Shown piece by piece: positions 1 through 9,138 of a stretch of 64,000 nt of DNA. The DNA is taken from assembly GCA_964384625.1 (NCBI GenBank), contig CAYLNH010000002.1, positions 1 through 64,000 on the forward strand, given 5' to 3'. Below the pieces are notes generated by a model. It was given only the letters and a program-made list of their open reading frames with translations. It did not search any database and was not told the DNA's origin. Position 1 is the stretch's first letter; every line of letters starts with the position of its first letter. This DNA comes from CAYLNH01 sp964384625. Lineage in GTDB: Bacteria > Verrucomicrobiota > Lentisphaeria > JABSQK01. A program made the translations under genes and the position numbers.

Positions 1-16
1 CCCGACTTCTGTCGGG
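1..16. terminator. Short GC-rich hairpin at window edge
   Basis: CCCGAC (1-6) pairs perfectly with GTCGGG (11-16) across a 4-base loop. No T-run follows, so a Rho-independent terminator of an upstream gene is only a guess. It could equally be one of the small palindromes that fill intergenic spaces in this genome. Confidence 0.25.
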
Positions 17-158
17 GACATCAACAGAGGAACGCCCAATGTCCAAGGGCGGAAATCAGACGCATCAATGTCGCGTGAATCCGGTCCGAATCCGTACTTG
101 GTCATTCTACATTCTACATTCGTCGGTTGGACATTCAGCCGCGTTGGAGTCCTGCAGA

Positions 159-239
159 ACCGGCAGACGGGCGCGGTCGAGTACTTACAGTTCCCGACCG
201 CTTGAGAGTCGGGACGCGTTGCGTCAACTGTCTGCCGGT
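159..239 (+). promoter_or_regulatory. Structured leader upstream of the GH65 gene
   Basis: A 10-bp perfect inverted repeat, ACCGGCAGAC (159-168) and GTCTGCCGGT (230-239), encloses two smaller helices that cannot form together. They are GCGGTCG (173-179) with CGACCGC (195-201), and TCCCGAC (192-198) with GTCGGGA (208-214). The pairings are read directly from the sequence. Their position 45-125 bases before the start codon suggests an attenuator or structured 5' UTR, but no known riboswitch class is recognised. It may instead be a repeat element. Confidence 0.35.
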
Positions 240-284
240 GTAGAGTACCGGTGTGTGCCAAACGGCGGATAGAGAAGGGCCGTG

Positions 285-2516
285 ATGTCGAACACCTGGT
301 TGCTTGAAGAAAATGCTTTCGATCTGCAGACGGCGAAGGCGTGGGAGGGATTGTTGACGTTGGGGAGTGGTCGGCTGCACATCCGCGGCTCGTTCGAGGA
401 GCACTTGGCGGATTGCCCGCAGAACCGGGAATATATGCGGTATCCGGGCAATGTAACCAGCCAGGAGTTCCCCGTTACGCCGTCGACCTGGGGCACCTAT
501 GTGCCCGGCATCTACGGGGAACACCCGCTCTGCAGTAATGAGTTGCTGAACCTGCCGTTCTTTCTCGATTTGCGGCCGGTGGTTGACGGTGAGAAGCTGG
601 ATATGGCCCATAGCGCCACCGCGAAATACCGGCGTGTCCTTGATCTGAAAGAGGCCGTCCTGCGTCGCGAACTGGTCTGGAAGACCCGCGCCGGCTGCCG
701 CCTGACGCTGTGCTTCGAACGCTTTGTCAGTGCGGCGCGGCCGGACCTGTGCTGCCAGCGGCTGCGGGTGAAAGCCAACCGGAAGACGGAGTTGCGGATC
801 TATGCCGGCATCGATGCCGACGTCCGGACGAACGGCTACGATCATTTCGTTGAACGCGAGATCAAACAGGTTGGCGCCGATGAAATCCGTTGTCGGGTTC
901 GGACGGACGCCGACGACGAGGTGCGGCTGCAGTCGCAGTTGCGGGCGTCGTTTGTTCGGTCCGGATTCCAGCACGGCGATCGCGACGGTCGGCTCGCCGG
1001 CACCATCGAATTGCGCCGCGGCAAATGGGAGACCATCGAGAAGCGCACGGCTGTGTGGACGACGCGCAACCCGGACATGCCGTCGCCGGAGAAGCAGTTG
1101 ATCACCGTCAATGGCTGTACGTGGGACGAGCTGCGGGCCGAACACGCTGCCGTCTGGGGCGACCGCTGGCAGCGCACGGATGTGCTGATCGACGGCGATC
1201 CGTCGTCGCAGTTGGCCATGCGCGTGTCGATCTACCACCTGCTGCGGGCGCATGTGCCGGACAGCCGCGTGGCGATCGATGCCAAAGGTTACGCCGGCGA
1301 GGCCTATTGGGGACGGTTCTTCTGGGATACCGAGATGAACCTGTTGCCCTTCTATCTCTACACCATTCCGGATAAGGCGCGAAGTCTGGTGGACTTCCGG
1401 ATCAACACGTTGCCCGGCGCCAGGCGGGTCGCCGCCGCCTACGGCTATCGCGGCGCCCGCTATCCATGGGAGTCGGACTGCGACGGTAACGACTGCTGCC
1501 CCGGCTGGCAGTATCGCGAGCACGAGGTCCATGTCACCGCTGCGGTCGCGTACGGTCTGGCCCACTACGGGCGGGCGGTCGACCCGGAATATCTGCCGGG
1601 GCCGGCAGCGAATGTCATCCTGCAGACCGCCCGCTATTGGCTGGACCGGCTGGATCGGCGTCCCGGCGATGAGCACCCGAGTCTGCTGGGGGTAATGGGC
1701 CCGGACGAATACTGCCCGATCGCCCACAACAATGCCTACACCAACCGCATGGTCGCTCTCGCGCTTCGACTCGCCGCCGCCGGCCCCAAGGGGGGAGCCC
1801 GGGAACGGCGGGCATTCCGCGAGGCCGCGGAGGAACTGCCGATCTTCCGGCGCGCTGACGGACTCGTGCTTCAGTGTGAGGACTTTGACCTGCGGGCGCC
1901 GCCGGACTTTAAACGCGATTGGCCCGACCGCCAGAGGACGTTCGCGGCCCAGGTCTCCCAGGAGCGACTGTATCGGACCAACGCCCTGAAACAGGCCGAC
2001 GTGATCCTCTTGATGATGCTGTTCCCCGATGAATTCGACGACCACGAAGTCCGGCAGGCGTGGAACTACTATGTGCCGCGGACAACCCATGATTCATCGC
2101 TGTCCGCCGGCGTGCACGCCATCGTGGCACTGCGTCTGGGGAAAGAAAAGGAAGCCTGGAGGTTCTGGGCCAAGAGCTGTGGGAAAGACCTCGATGTCGC
2201 CAACGGCGGCGCTGCTGAAGGTGTCCATATTGCCGGCTGCGGCAACAACTGGCAGGTCGCCGTGTTCGGGTTTGCCGGGATGAAGACGGCCATGCAGACG
2301 GATGTGCTGACGTTGGCGCCGCGATTGCCGGCAAAGTGGAAGAAACTGTCATTCCCCATCGTCTGGCAAGGTGTGCCCGTGACCGTTTCCATCACCCCGG
2401 CGACGTGCACCTTGCGGAATGACGGGCGCCGCGGGATCAGCGTCCGGGTCTGGGGCCGTGAACGAACACTAAGACGCCGGGAGGTCCTTCGCTTTCGCAA
2501 ACCGGGCAGGTCCTGA
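285..2516 (+). CDS. Glycoside hydrolase family 65-like enzyme (disaccharide phosphorylase type)
   Basis: A 743-residue cytoplasmic protein of about the usual GH65 length. The family includes maltose, trehalose, kojibiose and nigerose phosphorylases, which split a disaccharide with phosphate into glucose 1-phosphate and a free sugar. The (alpha/alpha)6 barrel starts near residue 300 with a WGRFFWDTE motif. The general acid region MGPDEY places the catalytic Glu at about residue 475, followed by NNAYTN. The phosphate-loop-like THDSSLS motif lies near residue 605. ATG at 285 is preferred over GTG at 282 because GAAGGG at 274-279 then has normal spacing. The substrate cannot be read from sequence. 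An importer operon converges on it from downstream and could supply the sugar. Hydrolysis instead of phosphorolysis cannot be excluded. Confidence 0.88.
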   Translation: MSNTWLLEENAFDLQTAKAWEGLLTLGSGRLHIRGSFEEHLADCPQNREYMRYPGNVTSQEFPVTPSTWGTYVPGIYGEHPLCSNELLNLPFFLDLRPVVDGEKLDMAHSATAKYRRVLDLKEAVLRRELVWKTRAGCRLTLCFERFVSAARPDLCCQRLRVKANRKTELRIYAGIDADVRTNGYDHFVEREIKQVGADEIRCRVRTDADDEVRLQSQLRASFVRSGFQHGDRDGRLAGTIELRRGKWETIEKRTAVWTTRNPDMPSPEKQLITVNGCTWDELRAEHAAVWGDRWQRTDVLIDGDPSSQLAMRVSIYHLLRAHVPDSRVAIDAKGYAGEAYWGRFFWDTEMNLLPFYLYTIPDKARSLVDFRINTLPGARRVAAAYGYRGARYPWESDCDGNDCCPGWQYREHEVHVTAAVAYGLAHYGRAVDPEYLPGPAANVILQTARYWLDRLDRRPGDEHPSLLGVMGPDEYCPIAHNNAYTNRMVALALRLAAAGPKGGARERRAFREAAEELPIFRRADGLVLQCEDFDLRAPPDFKRDWPDRQRTFAAQVSQERLYRTNALKQADVILLMMLFPDEFDDHEVRQAWNYYVPRTTHDSSLSAGVHAIVALRLGKEKEAWRFWAKSCGKDLDVANGGAAEGVHIAGCGNNWQVAVFGFAGMKTAMQTDVLTLAPRLPAKWKKLSFPIVWQGVPVTVSITPATCTLRNDGRRGISVRVWGRERTLRRREVLRFRKPGRS

Positions 2517-2539
2517 TTCGGTTGCCCGCCGTTTTTCCG

Positions 2540-3475
2540 CTACTCCCCGGCGTCCTTCTCTTCTTTGCTCTCCTTGGCTTCTTCGCCGCTCTTCTCTTCC
2601 TTGTCCTCCCCGTCCTTGTCATCGTCGTCGGCTCGGCGCTTGGCTTTCTCCAGCCGCTTCTCCAGATACTTCTGTGCCCGCCTTGCGTTCTTCTTGACTT
2701 CGTCCTCTTTGATGCCGGGCATCCGTTTGGCCAGTATCATCCGGGCTTCTTTGATGGCGTCGATGTCGCGGGGGCGCATATCCAGCAGCGCCTTGACGGC
2801 AGCCGTGGAGATCTTCTTCTCGCTGTGCGCACAGGCGTCGGCCACAGTCGGCAGATACTCATCGTCCAGGTCGCCCTCGTCTTCCATGAGAACGATGGCG
2901 GCGATGCTCAGATACGTCGGCAGTTCGTGCTTGATGATCTTCGTTTCCTCGTCCTCGAAGGCTTCCCGTTTGCGTGACTCGGAAATGCCTTCGCCGGCTT
3001 CGCGGACAATGATCGGCTTCAGTTCGCGGGCGTAGCGCTCCTTGTAGATCGTCTTATCAAACGACTGTTTCTTGATCCGCAAATCGAGGGCGAGGTCGCC
3101 CGGCGTGTAATGATGGCTGGTGCCGCCGGCATCGCTGCGTTCACTCTTGTTGATCTTGCGTTTGAACGTCGCGACGAACCGGAGTTTGTCTTTGTCAGGT
3201 TCCTTTCTGCTTTCCGGCAGATGCTTGAAGTAAACCCGCCAGTAGTACCCGGGCTTGCCGGGGGCGGGCAGCTTCAGATCGTCCTTGATCGGGCCCTGCA
3301 GCTTCTGGTCCGATTCGTTGACCGTATAGAGTTCGCTGATGTCAACGTCTTTGACGGCCTTGATCTGCTTGAAATGGTCGCCGAAGAAGTAGAACAGAAC
3401 GCCGCCGATAATTGCTGCCACAATCGTGAGTTTGATGATATCGCCGATAATTCGGCCGATCTTTCGCTTTGCCAT
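2540..3475 (-). CDS. Hypothetical membrane-anchored protein with charged C-terminus
   Basis: A 311-residue protein of no family I recognise. A single hydrophobic segment at about residues 12-31, after a basic N-terminus, would anchor it in the inner membrane. The central part looks globular and includes an alternating helical stretch near 190-240. The last 50 residues are almost entirely Lys, Glu and Asp and probably disordered or coiled. It converges on the GH65 gene (23-base gap) and lies downstream of the ABC importer operon, from which a 124-base gap separates it. GGGAGACATC precedes the ATG and gives a plausible ribosome site. Function unknown. Confidence 0.75.
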   Translation of the reverse strand: MAKRKIGRIIGDIIKLTIVAAIIGGVLFYFFGDHFKQIKAVKDVDISELYTVNESDQKLQGPIKDDLKLPAPGKPGYYWRVYFKHLPESRKEPDKDKLRFVATFKRKINKSERSDAGGTSHHYTPGDLALDLRIKKQSFDKTIYKERYARELKPIIVREAGEGISESRKREAFEDEETKIIKHELPTYLSIAAIVLMEDEGDLDDEYLPTVADACAHSEKKISTAAVKALLDMRPRDIDAIKEARMILAKRMPGIKEDEVKKNARRAQKYLEKRLEKAKRRADDDDKDGEDKEEKSGEEAKESKEEKDAGE

Positions 3476-3599
3476 GATGTCTCCCTTTCAATCGCGGGCT
3501 TCGCCAGTGTATTCCGCCGTTCCGGTCCCTTGGTGTCGTGTCCCAGCGACTCCCTATATTTACTGTAACGAGTTTTGCCGTCGATTGCAACGGGCGCGA

Positions 3600-4631
3600 T
3601 CATGCCGGCCAGAGCACGGCTCTTTCCGGGTTAATGCGTGGTTTGATGCTGTCGCCCGGTTGCCAGGGGGCATGCCGGCGAGTCAGGATATGAATTTCGT
3701 GCCCCGCCCAATGCACCAGCAGGATCTTCTCCGGCCCGGTCTCCTCGACAACCCGCACGATGCCGTCGGTCTCGCCGCCCTCAGGTTCGATGTCCTCCGG
3801 CCGAATGCCCAGCTGTATCCGGTCCGCGGCATCGCCGCCGGCCGGCATCAGTACCGTTCCGTCGCCGGCGCACCAGTTGCCCGCGGTTCGCGTTGCCGGC
3901 AGAATGTTGATCGGCGGCTGGCCCAGCTGCCGCGCGACCTCGGGCGATGCCGGCCGTGCATAGACGTCCTCCGGCGTGCCGATCTGCAGGACGCGCCCCG
4001 CCGACAGCACCACAACGCGATCGCCCATGGACAGGGCTTCGCTCTGGTCGTGCGTAACGAATACCATCGGCGTGCCGAGCTTGCGGCGCAGAACCACCAG
4101 TTCCACTCGCAGCGCTTCGCGCAGTTTCGCGTCGAGATTTGTCAACGGCTCGTCCATCAGAAAGACTTGCGGCTGCCGGACGATGGCACGGCCGATGGCG
4201 ACGCGCTGCATCTCTCCGCCCGACAGCTGAACCGCTTTTCGGTCCAGCAGTCGCTTGATCTGCAGAACATCGGCAGCCCAGTCGATGCGCCTCGCCACTT
4301 CTTCACGTGGCAGGTTCCGCCCCGGCGCCAACAAAGGAAAGGCAAGGTTGCGTCGAACTGTCCAACTCGGATAGAGTGAGAAATTCTGGAAGACCAGCGC
4401 CATGTCCCGGTCGGCCGGCGGCAGGCCGGTAATGTCGTTGCCCGTGATCGCGATGCTGCCGCTGTCCGGCTGTTCCAGTCCCACGATCGTGCGCAGCATT
4501 GTCGTCTTGCCGGCGCCGGTCACCCCGAGGACAACCAGCAGTTCATCTTCGTCGACGCTCAACGTGACGTCGCGCAGTGCCTGGATCGAACCGAAGCTCT
4601 TGTTGATGCCGTTCAAGGTAAGAAATGTCAT
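3600..4631 (-). CDS. ABC transporter ATP-binding protein, carbohydrate importer type (second ATPase)
   Basis: A 343-residue ATPase of the MalK/UgpC group that powers an inner-membrane importer. Visible motifs are Walker A (GVTGAGKTT, unusual in having VT instead of PS), signature LSGGEMQRVAIGRA, Walker B VFLMDEP and H-loop VTHDQ. A TOBE-type regulatory domain follows from about residue 235, including LGIRPEDIE. The start is ATG at 4631. The frame continues upstream, but that part overlaps the preceding gene, and ATG here forms an ATGA overlap with that gene's stop. It is the last gene of the importer operon. With the preceding ATPase it presumably forms a heterodimer, unlike MalK homodimers. 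Confidence 0.93.
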   Translation of the reverse strand: MTFLTLNGINKSFGSIQALRDVTLSVDEDELLVVLGVTGAGKTTMLRTIVGLEQPDSGSIAITGNDITGLPPADRDMALVFQNFSLYPSWTVRRNLAFPLLAPGRNLPREEVARRIDWAADVLQIKRLLDRKAVQLSGGEMQRVAIGRAIVRQPQVFLMDEPLTNLDAKLREALRVELVVLRRKLGTPMVFVTHDQSEALSMGDRVVVLSAGRVLQIGTPEDVYARPASPEVARQLGQPPINILPATRTAGNWCAGDGTVLMPAGGDAADRIQLGIRPEDIEPEGGETDGIVRVVEETGPEKILLVHWAGHEIHILTRRHAPWQPGDSIKPRINPERAVLWPA

Positions 4632-5677
4632 GGGACCAGCCGCTCCCGATCTCCGGTAAACAGACAGATATGCTCTGTCTCCGCGTCCAGAGCGATATCG
4701 TCGCCGACCTCCAGATCTGCGCCTGTATCCGTCCGCATGACCAACCGACCACAAGGTGTGTCGACATAGACGAAACGGCAGGATCCAAAGAACTCAATGG
4801 TGGCGACTGTGCCTTTGAGTGTGCCTTCGGCTTCGGGTCGCAGATATTCCGGCCGGACGCCGAAGGTCGCAGGACCGGCACTGCAGGACGCCGCGATCGG
4901 CAGCTGCGCCTTGCCGGCGACAAAGCAGCCGTCCTTGATCTCGCCATGGATGAAGTTCATTCCCGGGCTGCCGACAAAGTCGGCGACGAACGCGTCGGCC
5001 GGCCGGTCATAGACCTGCAGCGGCGTGCCCACTTGTCGGATCTCGCCGTCTTTCATCACCACGATGCGGTCGGCCAGACTCATCGCTTCTTCCTGGTCAT
5101 GCGTGACGTAGATCGTTGTGACCTTCAGCTCCTGCTGTTGCTCGCGGATGAACTCGCGCATTTCCAGACGGACATCGGCATCAAGTGTACCCAACGGTTC
5201 GTCCATCAAGTAGATCTGCGGAGTGCGTACCATGGCGCGTGCCAGCGAAACCCGTTGCTGGTCGCCGCCGCTGAGCTGGCCGGGATAGCGTTTGAGCAGC
5301 GACTCCAGCCCGAGGCGTTCGGCGACATGCCGCACCTGTCCCGCACGCTCGCGTTTCGGCATGCCCGCGCTGCGCAGCGGAAAATCAATGTTGTCATAGA
5401 CGGATAAGTGCGGATATAGCGCGTAGAATTGGAAAACAAAGCCGACATCCCGCTGGGCCGGCCGCAGTCTGGTTACGTCTTTGCCGCCCAGCTCCACGGT
5501 GCCACCGGAAACCGTTTCCAGACCGGCGATCATGCGCAGTGTGGTGGTCTTGCCGCAACCCGACGGACCGAGCAGGACGATGAACTCACCTGCTTCGATG
5601 GCGACGTCGATGCCCCTTACGGCTTCCGTGCCGTCATCGTAGACTTTCCGCAGATCCGTCAACGTCAGGAAACTCAT
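4628..5677 (-). CDS. ABC transporter ATP-binding protein, carbohydrate importer type (first ATPase)
   Basis: A 349-residue ATPase of the MalK/UgpC group. It has canonical Walker A GPSGCGKTT near residue 38, signature LSGGDQQRVSLARA, Walker B IYLMDEP and H-loop VTHDQEEA. A TOBE-like C-terminal domain contains FGVRPEYLRP. It overlaps both neighbours by 4 bases (ATGA), which indicates translational coupling in one operon. Two distinct ATPase genes beside two permeases is the layout known from the rhizobial glycerol importer GlpSTPQ and a few other systems. The transported sugar or polyol is not evident from this subunit. Confidence 0.94.
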   Translation of the reverse strand: MSFLTLTDLRKVYDDGTEAVRGIDVAIEAGEFIVLLGPSGCGKTTTLRMIAGLETVSGGTVELGGKDVTRLRPAQRDVGFVFQFYALYPHLSVYDNIDFPLRSAGMPKRERAGQVRHVAERLGLESLLKRYPGQLSGGDQQRVSLARAMVRTPQIYLMDEPLGTLDADVRLEMREFIREQQQELKVTTIYVTHDQEEAMSLADRIVVMKDGEIRQVGTPLQVYDRPADAFVADFVGSPGMNFIHGEIKDGCFVAGKAQLPIAASCSAGPATFGVRPEYLRPEAEGTLKGTVATIEFFGSCRFVYVDTPCGRLVMRTDTGADLEVGDDIALDAETEHICLFTGDRERLVP

Positions 5678-5919
5678 GCGTCCGTCTCCTTCGGCTTGAC
5701 CATGTGCGACGTGAAGATATGAAAAACAGTCGCGATCAAAGTCAGGAAGAAGCCGGTTTTGAAAACCACCGGCTTGGCCATGGCCGTGGCGGCCTTGCTG
5801 ACGAATTCAAGCGCGGCAATGTCTTCGCAGGCGCCGGCCAAACGCAGCAACGGGAACAGCAGCAACAACAGCCCGAGCGTCATGCCGCTTAACGCGATTT
5901 TGTCGAGCACGCGAATCAT
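5674..5919 (-). CDS. Small two-helix membrane protein of the importer operon
   Basis: An 81-residue protein with two hydrophobic stretches, at about residues 9-30 and 53-72, and no recognised domain. It sits between the permease genes and the ATPase genes and overlaps the first ATPase by 4 bases, so it is almost certainly co-expressed. In the glycerol ABC operon of Rhizobium a small DUF2160 membrane protein occupies an equivalent place. This sequence does not show the DUF2160 residues I would expect, so it is a positional analogue at most. An accessory role in transporter assembly or regulation is inference. Confidence 0.7.
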   Translation of the reverse strand: MIRVLDKIALSGMTLGLLLLLFPLLRLAGACEDIAALEFVSKAATAMAKPVVFKTGFFLTLIATVFHIFTSHMVKPKETDA

Positions 5920-5944
5920 TGCTGATCTATTCCTGTCTCTGAAC

Positions 5945-6808
5945 TCACTGCTTGATCGTGCCGAATGTGACGCCGCGCAAGAGGTGCTTGCGGACGAGAA
6001 TGGTGAAGATGATAATCGGTACGACGAAAATCAGGCTTCCCGCTGCAACCTGATGCCAGGGCATGCCTCTGATCGATCCCTGCAGGCCGGCGAAGTAGAC
6101 CGGCACCGTCTTCGCCACGTCGTCGCTCAGGGTCATGGCAAAGCCGAATTCATTCCAGACCGCGATCAGACAGAAGACCGCGGTGACACAGATGCCGGTA
6201 GCCGCCTGCGGCACGATGATCCGGATAAACGCCTGCAGGCGGCTGTAACCGTCCACCAGTGCGGCCTCTTCATAGGCTTTTGGAATTTCATCGATGAAAC
6301 CCTTCATCAGCCACACTGCCAACGAGAGGTTAAATGCCGTGTAAAGAATCACGAGGCCGAGCCGGGTATCCTGCAGGTTCAGTGTGCGGTACATAATCAG
6401 GATTGGCACGACAACGGCCAGCGGCGGCAGAAAGCGGGTGGAAAGGATGAAGAACAGCCAGTCGGCGGCGCCGGCCACCTTGAATCGGCTGAAGCCGTAG
6501 GCGCAGGCGGTTGCCAGACAGACGGCCGCCAACGTACTGAGTGTGCCAACGAGAATGCTGTTCCACAGGTAATAGAAGAATGATCGGTTCGTGCCCATCG
6601 CCGACTTGTTGAGGTCGCGATAGCTGTCGACCGTCATGTCGAATTTTGGGCTTTCCGGATTCTCGGTCGGCGCTGTGGCCGGGATGAACTTCAGATGTCG
6701 GCTGGTCGTATCCGCCTTGTTCTTGAGCGACGTCGTTGCCATCCAGACCAGCGGCAGAGCGGCGATCAGGAAGTACGGGATAATGATAAACCAGCGACCG
6801 ATCTTCAT
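5945..6808 (-). CDS. ABC transporter permease, MalG/UgpE type
   Basis: A 287-residue inner-membrane permease with about six hydrophobic segments. The cytoplasmic coupling motif is EEAALVDGYSRLQAFIRIIVP-like near residues 180-200, with the conserved EAA and downstream Gly of binding-protein-dependent importers. An unusual long periplasmic loop of about 60 residues after the first helix is rich in Pro and Asn. The start ATG overlaps the stop of the preceding permease by one base (TGATG). It forms the membrane channel with the other permease in this operon. Confidence 0.93.
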   Translation of the reverse strand: MKIGRWFIIIPYFLIAALPLVWMATTSLKNKADTTSRHLKFIPATAPTENPESPKFDMTVDSYRDLNKSAMGTNRSFFYYLWNSILVGTLSTLAAVCLATACAYGFSRFKVAGAADWLFFILSTRFLPPLAVVVPILIMYRTLNLQDTRLGLVILYTAFNLSLAVWLMKGFIDEIPKAYEEAALVDGYSRLQAFIRIIVPQAATGICVTAVFCLIAVWNEFGFAMTLSDDVAKTVPVYFAGLQGSIRGMPWHQVAAGSLIFVVPIIIFTILVRKHLLRGVTFGTIKQ

Positions 6809-7725
6809 CAGGTCTCCTTCCCCTGGCGCTTCTGCAGATACGCCAGGTAGCGGGTAAAGATCGTCGCCATGGCGATGACAATCACCAGGATGACGCAGGC
6901 ATAGGCAGAACCGATGCCGATTTCGCGATCGAGGATTGCCTCGCGATAAGTCAGCGCACTCAGGGTTTGCGTGGCCGCATCATTGTAGCCCGTAATCGCC
7001 GCGACCAGATCGAATTGCTTAAGTGCATCCGTGGTGCGCAGCAGGGCGGCCAGAATCAACAACGGGGCGCACATGGGTAAGGTGATCCTTCGGAATACGG
7101 CCCAACGGCCGGCCTGATCGATCTCGGCGGCTTCGTAGATGTACTTCGGGATGGCGTTCAACGCCGCCAGCGAGATCAGCATCATGAACGGCGTCCACAT
7201 CCAGACGTCGATGATCAAGATCGTGGTGAATTTCCAGTCGCGCTGCCAGACGGGCTGGGTCAAGCCCACCATGCCCAGGAATTGGTTGACCACGCCGAAT
7301 TCGGCATCGAGGATGAAGCGCCAGAACAAGCCCATGACCGCTGGGGACAGCATCATCGGGATCAACAGGATGATCAGGATCGTGGTCTTGCCGCGGAACT
7401 TGTCGCGCAAGGCCAGGGCGAGAAGGAAACCGAGAATCAGCTCGATGCTGACCGCCAGAACAACAAACAACGCGGTGGTCTGCAGTGCCGCCGCGTATTC
7501 CGGGTGCGCCGTGAGATCGAAGATGCGGCCGTAGTTCTGCGTGCCGACCCAGTCAAAGCCCTCGCGCGTCAGCTTCGCATTGGAGAAACCGAGAACGATG
7601 TTGTAGAACAACGGGAAGACATTGAACGAGATCAGGAAGACCAGCACCGGCCCCACCAGCCCGTACTTCAGAAGCCAGTCGCGTGACTTCCCGGCAGCTG
7701 CCGGTTTTGCGGCGTCATCGGCCAT
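6808..7725 (-). CDS. ABC transporter permease, MalF/UgpA type
   Basis: A 305-residue permease with six predicted membrane helices and the EAA coupling motif YEAAEIDQAGRWAVFRRI near residue 205. ATG at 7725 is preferred, since AGGAAGG lies 13 bases upstream. An in-frame GTG at 7764 would add 13 polar residues and begin directly after the lipoprotein stop, so it is less likely. It pairs with the MalG-type permease to form the channel. Neighbour order and tight spacing place it second in the importer operon after the substrate-binding lipoprotein. Confidence 0.92.
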   Translation of the reverse strand: MADDAAKPAAAGKSRDWLLKYGLVGPVLVFLISFNVFPLFYNIVLGFSNAKLTREGFDWVGTQNYGRIFDLTAHPEYAAALQTTALFVVLAVSIELILGFLLALALRDKFRGKTTILIILLIPMMLSPAVMGLFWRFILDAEFGVVNQFLGMVGLTQPVWQRDWKFTTILIIDVWMWTPFMMLISLAALNAIPKYIYEAAEIDQAGRWAVFRRITLPMCAPLLILAALLRTTDALKQFDLVAAITGYNDAATQTLSALTYREAILDREIGIGSAYACVILVIVIAMATIFTRYLAYLQKRQGKET

Positions 7726-7765
7726 AGTCCGTTGCCGGCCTTCCTGTTCCGGTCCCTGCCGCACC

Positions 7766-9085
7766 TTACTTCAGGTGGCCGGCGTCCTTCATGATCTGCG
7801 TGTGTTCTTCGGCGATCTGGTCCAAGGCCTCTTTGGCGGTCTTGGTGCCGTCGAGGGCCTCGCCAACATACTTCTGCACGACGGCCAGAAGTTTGTTGTA
7901 CTCCGGCACGTTCCAGAAGTCCTGCAGCGCGTCCAGGGATTCGGCGAACGGCGCGTTGTAGGCGGTCGCCTGTTTGAACTCGTCGCTCTCGAGAATGACG
8001 GTGTTGGCGGTGAAGCCGGCGGGCTTGGTGATCCACTTCTTCTGGTTCTCCTCCTTGAGGAACCAGGCGATGAACTTCTTGGCCAACTCCTGCTGGTCCT
8101 TCGAAACCTTGGTCGAGATGCTCATGCCCTGGCCGCCGAGGCTGACCACTTTCTTGTCTTGTATCGGCATCGAGAAGAAGCCGGCTTTGTCGCCCATCTT
8201 CTTGACCATGGTCGGGTAAAAAGCGAAGTAATCCATCGCCATCGCGGTTGACCCGTTATTGAACGCCTCCAGCGTCTGGCCGTAGTCCTTGTTTTCCGCG
8301 CCCTTCGGGGCGTATTGCAGGAGCTCCTTGTAAAACTCCAACGCTTTCACCGCGCCGTCGTTGTTGACGTAGCCCGCGACTTCGTAGGTGGCCGGATCGC
8401 CCCAGGCGCCGCCGAACGAGTACATCACCTGCTGGAAGCCCATGGTCAGGGAGTCATAGCCGCGGCCGGTCAGCAGCACGCAGCCATAGCGCTTGTCGTC
8501 GGGACGATGGAAGAAAGCAGCGATATCCTTGAACTCCGCCCAGGTCTTCGGCATAGCCAGTTCGCGGCCGTACTTCGCCTGGAACGCCTCTTTCTCCTGC
8601 GGATCCTCAAACCAGTCCTTGCGATAGGCGAAGCCGACGGCATCCGTCTCGCACGGGGCGGCGAAGTACTTGCCGCTGCCCGCCGGATACTCGCACAGGT
8701 ACTTCTTCGCCTGCGGATGGACCGTGTTCAGGTCGACGGCCGTCGGCAGCCAGTCCGTCAACTCCAGATACAAACCGTCCACGGCGCCGACGCCGATCCA
8801 CTGGCTGTCGCCGACGACAATGTCGAAATCCGTCTGTTTGTTGCCGAAGTTCTTGAACACTTTGTCCTGGTAACTGCTCCAGGGAATCTGTTCGACTTTG
8901 ACGGCGATGCCGGTTTCCTTCTCAAACTCGTTCCCGAGTTCCTGCAGGCCGTCGGCCGGCGCCCACTGCGCCCACCAGATGGTGATCGTCTTCTTGCCGG
9001 CATTGCCGTTGTCCTTCTGCTTGCAGCCGGCGGCAAAACCGGCCAGCAGAACGGCACAAAGAATGGTCCAGATACGTGTCTTCAT
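7766..9085 (-). CDS. Extracellular solute-binding lipoprotein of carbohydrate ABC importer
   Basis: A 439-residue family 1 solute-binding protein. The signal peptide ends in a lipobox LAGFAAGC with Cys21 as the lipidation site, so the mature protein is membrane-anchored in the periplasm. The mature part opens with TITIWWAQWAP, a strand typical of sugar-binding members, and has several Trp and Tyr residues suitable for sugar stacking. The strong ribosome site GGAGGAACGAGGAG precedes the ATG. It is the first gene of the importer operon and sets its specificity. The adjacent GH65 gene hints at a disaccharide, but a polyol such as glycerol is also possible given the two-ATPase layout. Confidence 0.92.
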   Translation of the reverse strand: MKTRIWTILCAVLLAGFAAGCKQKDNGNAGKKTITIWWAQWAPADGLQELGNEFEKETGIAVKVEQIPWSSYQDKVFKNFGNKQTDFDIVVGDSQWIGVGAVDGLYLELTDWLPTAVDLNTVHPQAKKYLCEYPAGSGKYFAAPCETDAVGFAYRKDWFEDPQEKEAFQAKYGRELAMPKTWAEFKDIAAFFHRPDDKRYGCVLLTGRGYDSLTMGFQQVMYSFGGAWGDPATYEVAGYVNNDGAVKALEFYKELLQYAPKGAENKDYGQTLEAFNNGSTAMAMDYFAFYPTMVKKMGDKAGFFSMPIQDKKVVSLGGQGMSISTKVSKDQQELAKKFIAWFLKEENQKKWITKPAGFTANTVILESDEFKQATAYNAPFAESLDALQDFWNVPEYNKLLAVVQKYVGEALDGTKTAKEALDQIAEEHTQIMKDAGHLK

Positions 9086-9119
9086 GGTCTCCTCGTTCCT
9101 CCGTGTTGAACGAATCGTT

Positions 9120-9138
9120 TTGTCTGTACGACAATTGT
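9120..9138. promoter_or_regulatory. Possible operator palindrome before the importer operon
   Basis: TTGTC (9120-9124) and GACAA (9130-9134) form an inverted repeat around TGTAC, overlapping a perfect 8-base palindrome ACAATTGT (9131-9138). It lies 35-53 bases upstream of the lipoprotein start codon, where a regulator of the importer could bind. No cognate regulator gene is adjacent. The site is small and may be chance. Confidence 0.25.

Noticed and set aside
39..272. Short frame of 77 codons at the left edge with a purine-rich upstream sequence
   Set aside because: No family similarity, unusual composition, and it covers the palindromic leader of GH65.
135..2090. A 651-codon minus-strand open frame opposite GH65
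   Set aside because: No recognisable motif, and GH65 motifs on the plus strand are unambiguous.
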